A DNA stretch of 6,779 nt from JANLSO01 sp031362405 (GTDB lineage: Bacteria > Actinomycetota > Thermoleophilia > Miltoncostaeales > Miltoncostaeaceae). Below the pieces are notes generated by a model. The model was given only the letters and a program-made list of their open reading frames with translations, did no database searches and was not told the DNA's origin. Below, piece after piece: positions 5,193 through 6,779 of this stretch (the stretch's first letter is position 1; the number at the start of each line of letters is the position of its first letter). Location: contig JANLSO010000050.1 of NCBI GenBank assembly GCA_031362405.1, forward strand, positions 1-6,779. Reading direction: 5' to 3'. Both the position numbers and the translations under genes were made by a program.

Positions 5193-6595
5193 TTGAACAC
5201 GATCTTGACCTGGTAGTCGGCGGCGTTGTTGGCGGTATTCCGTTCGAGGTCCACGGGAGCCACTTTGACGTTGAGGGTGCCGACCTTGCCGAAGCTGACC
5301 TGGTCTCCGGTCGGCGCCTTGAGCTTCACCTCGACGGTCTTGCCCTTGGCGATCAACGGGATCGTCGCCTCGGTGGTCAGCGGGGGGCGACTGTTGTCGG
5401 CGTAGGTGAAGGTCGCGGTGACCTTGACGTTTTCCTCGTCGAAGTCACCACTGTCTTCGACGGTCACGAGCCAGTCGGTGAGGTCGGTCGTGAGGTCGGT
5501 TGTCGCCGTGGTCGAAAGAGCGGTGCCGTCGGGAGACGCCGTGACGCCGACCAGCGAGTTGCCGCGACGGCCACCGGTCGTGCTGCCGCCGTTCGACGTA
5601 GAGCCGCCCTTCAACGTGGTGACGATGGTGGCTGCACCGGCCTGCGTCGAGTAGTTCTCGGTCGTGCCTGGAAGGAACACGGCGGTCTCGGGCACCTCGA
5701 TGCCGCTGACATTGTCGGCGGTCAGAGCCGCCCGAGCGGGACCAACGAAACCGTCTTGGTAGATGACATCACTCGCGGCGAAACGCTTCATGCGGGTCGC
5801 GACCGTGAGAGCGCCGGTCTCTTTATTCGTGCCCTGGAAGATGCCGGGGATGTCGTCGGCGAGCAGGGCGAGGTTCGTCGCTCGGTAGCGCAGCGCCGTC
5901 AAAAGCGCGGCATCGGCATCACGCATCGGACCGGGTGGGCTGAGACCGTCGGCGCGCTTGGCCAAGTCATCGGCCTTGCCCGCCAGAGCCTTCACGCTCG
6001 CCTGGAGGTCTCCCGCCTTCTTGTTTTCCTTGTTGGCCAACAGGGCCAGAAGTTGCTTGCCCTGGTCTTTCGAATCGTCCGAGATCTGAACGGCGTTATT
6101 GGTGTAGCGCTTGTACGAGTCGACCAGCGCACTGCGACGGCAGTCTTGGACGACCAGCGCGAGGACGATTCCGAGGATGATGATGAAACCGACCGCCAGG
6201 GCGATCCGAGCGATCGGGCTCTGGAGGTTGATGCCGCCGATGCTCGCGCCGCGGCCTCCGCGACCGGCGCCGCCGGAGCGTGGGCGAGATGGGAGACGGA
6301 CGCCACGACCACGCGCGGGCCGTGCAAACCGGGTCTCCGGCCGGGTCGCCCCGCCAGCGCGCGACCGGCGGCCGCGGCGGGGTGGCTCGTCGTCGCGGGA
6401 GATGTCGTCGAAACCGAAGTCTTCCGGCTCGGCGCGTGCGCCGGGTTCCGCGTCGGGATCATCAAAGAACGACGGGTTCTCGCCGACGTCGCTGATGTCC
6501 TTGATGTCCCGATCCTGATCAGGACGGGGGCGGCGGCCAGTCGACCCGGTGTCGCCGTCGTCGAAGTCGTCCTCGGGACGTTCGTCGTCAGCCAT
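5189..6595 (-). CDS. Single-pass membrane protein with disordered cytoplasmic N-terminus and extracellular CARDB-like domain
   Basis: This 468-residue protein of unknown function has clear architecture. Residues 1-70 are strongly acidic and low complexity; 71-120 are Arg/Gly-rich and basic. One transmembrane helix spans about 127-149 (AVGFIIILGIVLALVV at 134-149), followed by DCRR. The basic stretch before the helix predicts N-in, C-out topology. Residues 155-225 are charged and helical, possibly coiled coil, ending in a SPPGPM turn. A predominantly helical region (226-290) follows, then a Gly/Ser/Thr linker (330-345). The C-terminal 374-468 (WLVTVEDSGDFDEENVKV, then ERNTANNAADYQVKI) resembles a CARDB or Ig-like beta-sandwich domain, typical of cell-surface adhesion proteins. 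ATG 6595 is fixed upstream by an in-frame stop; a GAGG lies very close (2 nt), so initiation looks weak. A role in envelope organisation or adhesion is inference. Confidence 0.88.
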   Translation of the reverse strand: MADDERPEDDFDDGDTGSTGRRPRPDQDRDIKDISDVGENPSFFDDPDAEPGARAEPEDFGFDDISRDDEPPRRGRRSRAGGATRPETRFARPARGRGVRLPSRPRSGGAGRGGRGASIGGINLQSPIARIALAVGFIIILGIVLALVVQDCRRSALVDSYKRYTNNAVQISDDSKDQGKQLLALLANKENKKAGDLQASVKALAGKADDLAKRADGLSPPGPMRDADAALLTALRYRATNLALLADDIPGIFQGTNKETGALTVATRMKRFAASDVIYQDGFVGPARAALTADNVSGIEVPETAVFLPGTTENYSTQAGAATIVTTLKGGSTSNGGSTTGGRRGNSLVGVTASPDGTALSTTATTDLTTDLTDWLVTVEDSGDFDEENVKVTATFTYADNSRPPLTTEATIPLIAKGKTVEVKLKAPTGDQVSFGKVGTLNVKVAPVDLERNTANNAADYQVKIVFN

Positions 6596-6657
6596 CGCCT
6601 CAGCGACCCATCACGGCGTATGTGAGAGAGCGACACGTCACGCGGGAACCACCATCA

Positions 6658-6740
6658 TGGGCGAGGGGGGACTCGAACCCCCAAGCTCTACGAGCACTAG
6701 ACCCTGAACCTAGCGTGTCTACCAATTCCACCACTCGCCC
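6658..6740 (-). tRNA. tRNA-Leu, anticodon CAG
   Basis: This is an 83-nt class II tRNA. The 7-bp acceptor stem is perfect: GGGCGAG (6740-6734) pairs with CTCGCCC (6665-6659), with discriminator A at 6658. The anticodon stem (6713-6709 with 6701-6697) closes a 7-nt loop with anticodon CAG at 6706-6704, reading leucine CUG codons. The long variable arm forms a GCTC/GAGC hairpin (6685-6695). The T arm is a 5-bp G/C stem around TTCGAGT. The 3' CCA is not encoded; TGA follows the discriminator. Confidence 0.96.
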
Positions 6741-6766
6741 GCGCAGTCCTGCTCTCAGGGTGCCGA

Positions 6767-6772
6767 ACCTTA
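6767..6772 (-). promoter_or_regulatory. Candidate -10 element for tRNA-Leu
   Basis: TAAGGT on the minus strand lies 26 nt before the tRNA 5' end and fits TANNNT. The matching -35 would be beyond the window edge, so this is only tentative. Confidence 0.3.
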
Positions 6773-6779
6773 CCACGGG

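Noticed and set aside
4778..6625. 615-codon open frame on the plus strand
   Set aside because: It lies antisense to two well-supported minus-strand genes (DUF4446 and the membrane protein). Its translation is rich in Arg, Gly and Asp with no domain or hydrophobic pattern, typical of an antisense frame in GC-rich DNA.
6658..6740. tRNA-Leu as an integration site for a mobile element
   Set aside because: No integrase, no duplicated tRNA 3' fragment and no phage or plasmid genes are in the window.

Overview
The window is GC-rich (roughly two-thirds by eye), with GTG starts, short intergenic gaps and 4-nt start/stop overlaps. The genes look actinobacterial: an HNH nuclease of the short actinobacterial type, a DUF4446 protein next to monofunctional prephenate dehydratase, and a single-pass membrane protein ending in a CARDB-like domain. 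This mix suggests Actinomycetota, possibly a deep lineage such as Thermoleophilia (Solirubrobacterales). That placement is inference from gene style and was not tested.

Layout, left to right. (1) Positions 1-1596, minus strand: an HNH endonuclease followed by a MalY/PatB-type PLP-dependent C-S lyase that runs off the left edge. The two genes share a GTGA stop/start overlap. (2) Positions 1597-1770: a divergent intergenic region with candidate -10 elements facing both ways. (3) Positions 1771-3760, plus strand: two tandem genes for secreted paralogous proteins of 324 and 323 residues, about 63% identical without gaps over the mature part. I do not recognise their function. (4) Positions 3765-6740, minus strand, read from right to left: a tRNA-Leu (anticodon CAG), a 468-residue membrane-anchored protein, a DUF4446 protein and prephenate dehydratase (PheA). 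The last two again share a GTGA overlap. The plus-strand pair and pheA converge with only 4 bp between their stop codons.

Functionally, the right-hand block combines a housekeeping tRNA, a cell-surface protein of unknown role, a small membrane-anchored protein of unknown function and the prephenate-to-phenylpyruvate step of phenylalanine synthesis. The left block pairs a nuclease with sulfur amino-acid metabolism. The plus-strand pair sits between these two minus-strand blocks as its own transcription unit.

No CRISPR array, insertion sequence, integrase, rRNA or strong intrinsic terminator was seen. The least explained part of the window is the tandem secreted pair. No complete new system can be claimed from the sequence alone. 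No stretch longer than 300 bases lacks a gene.
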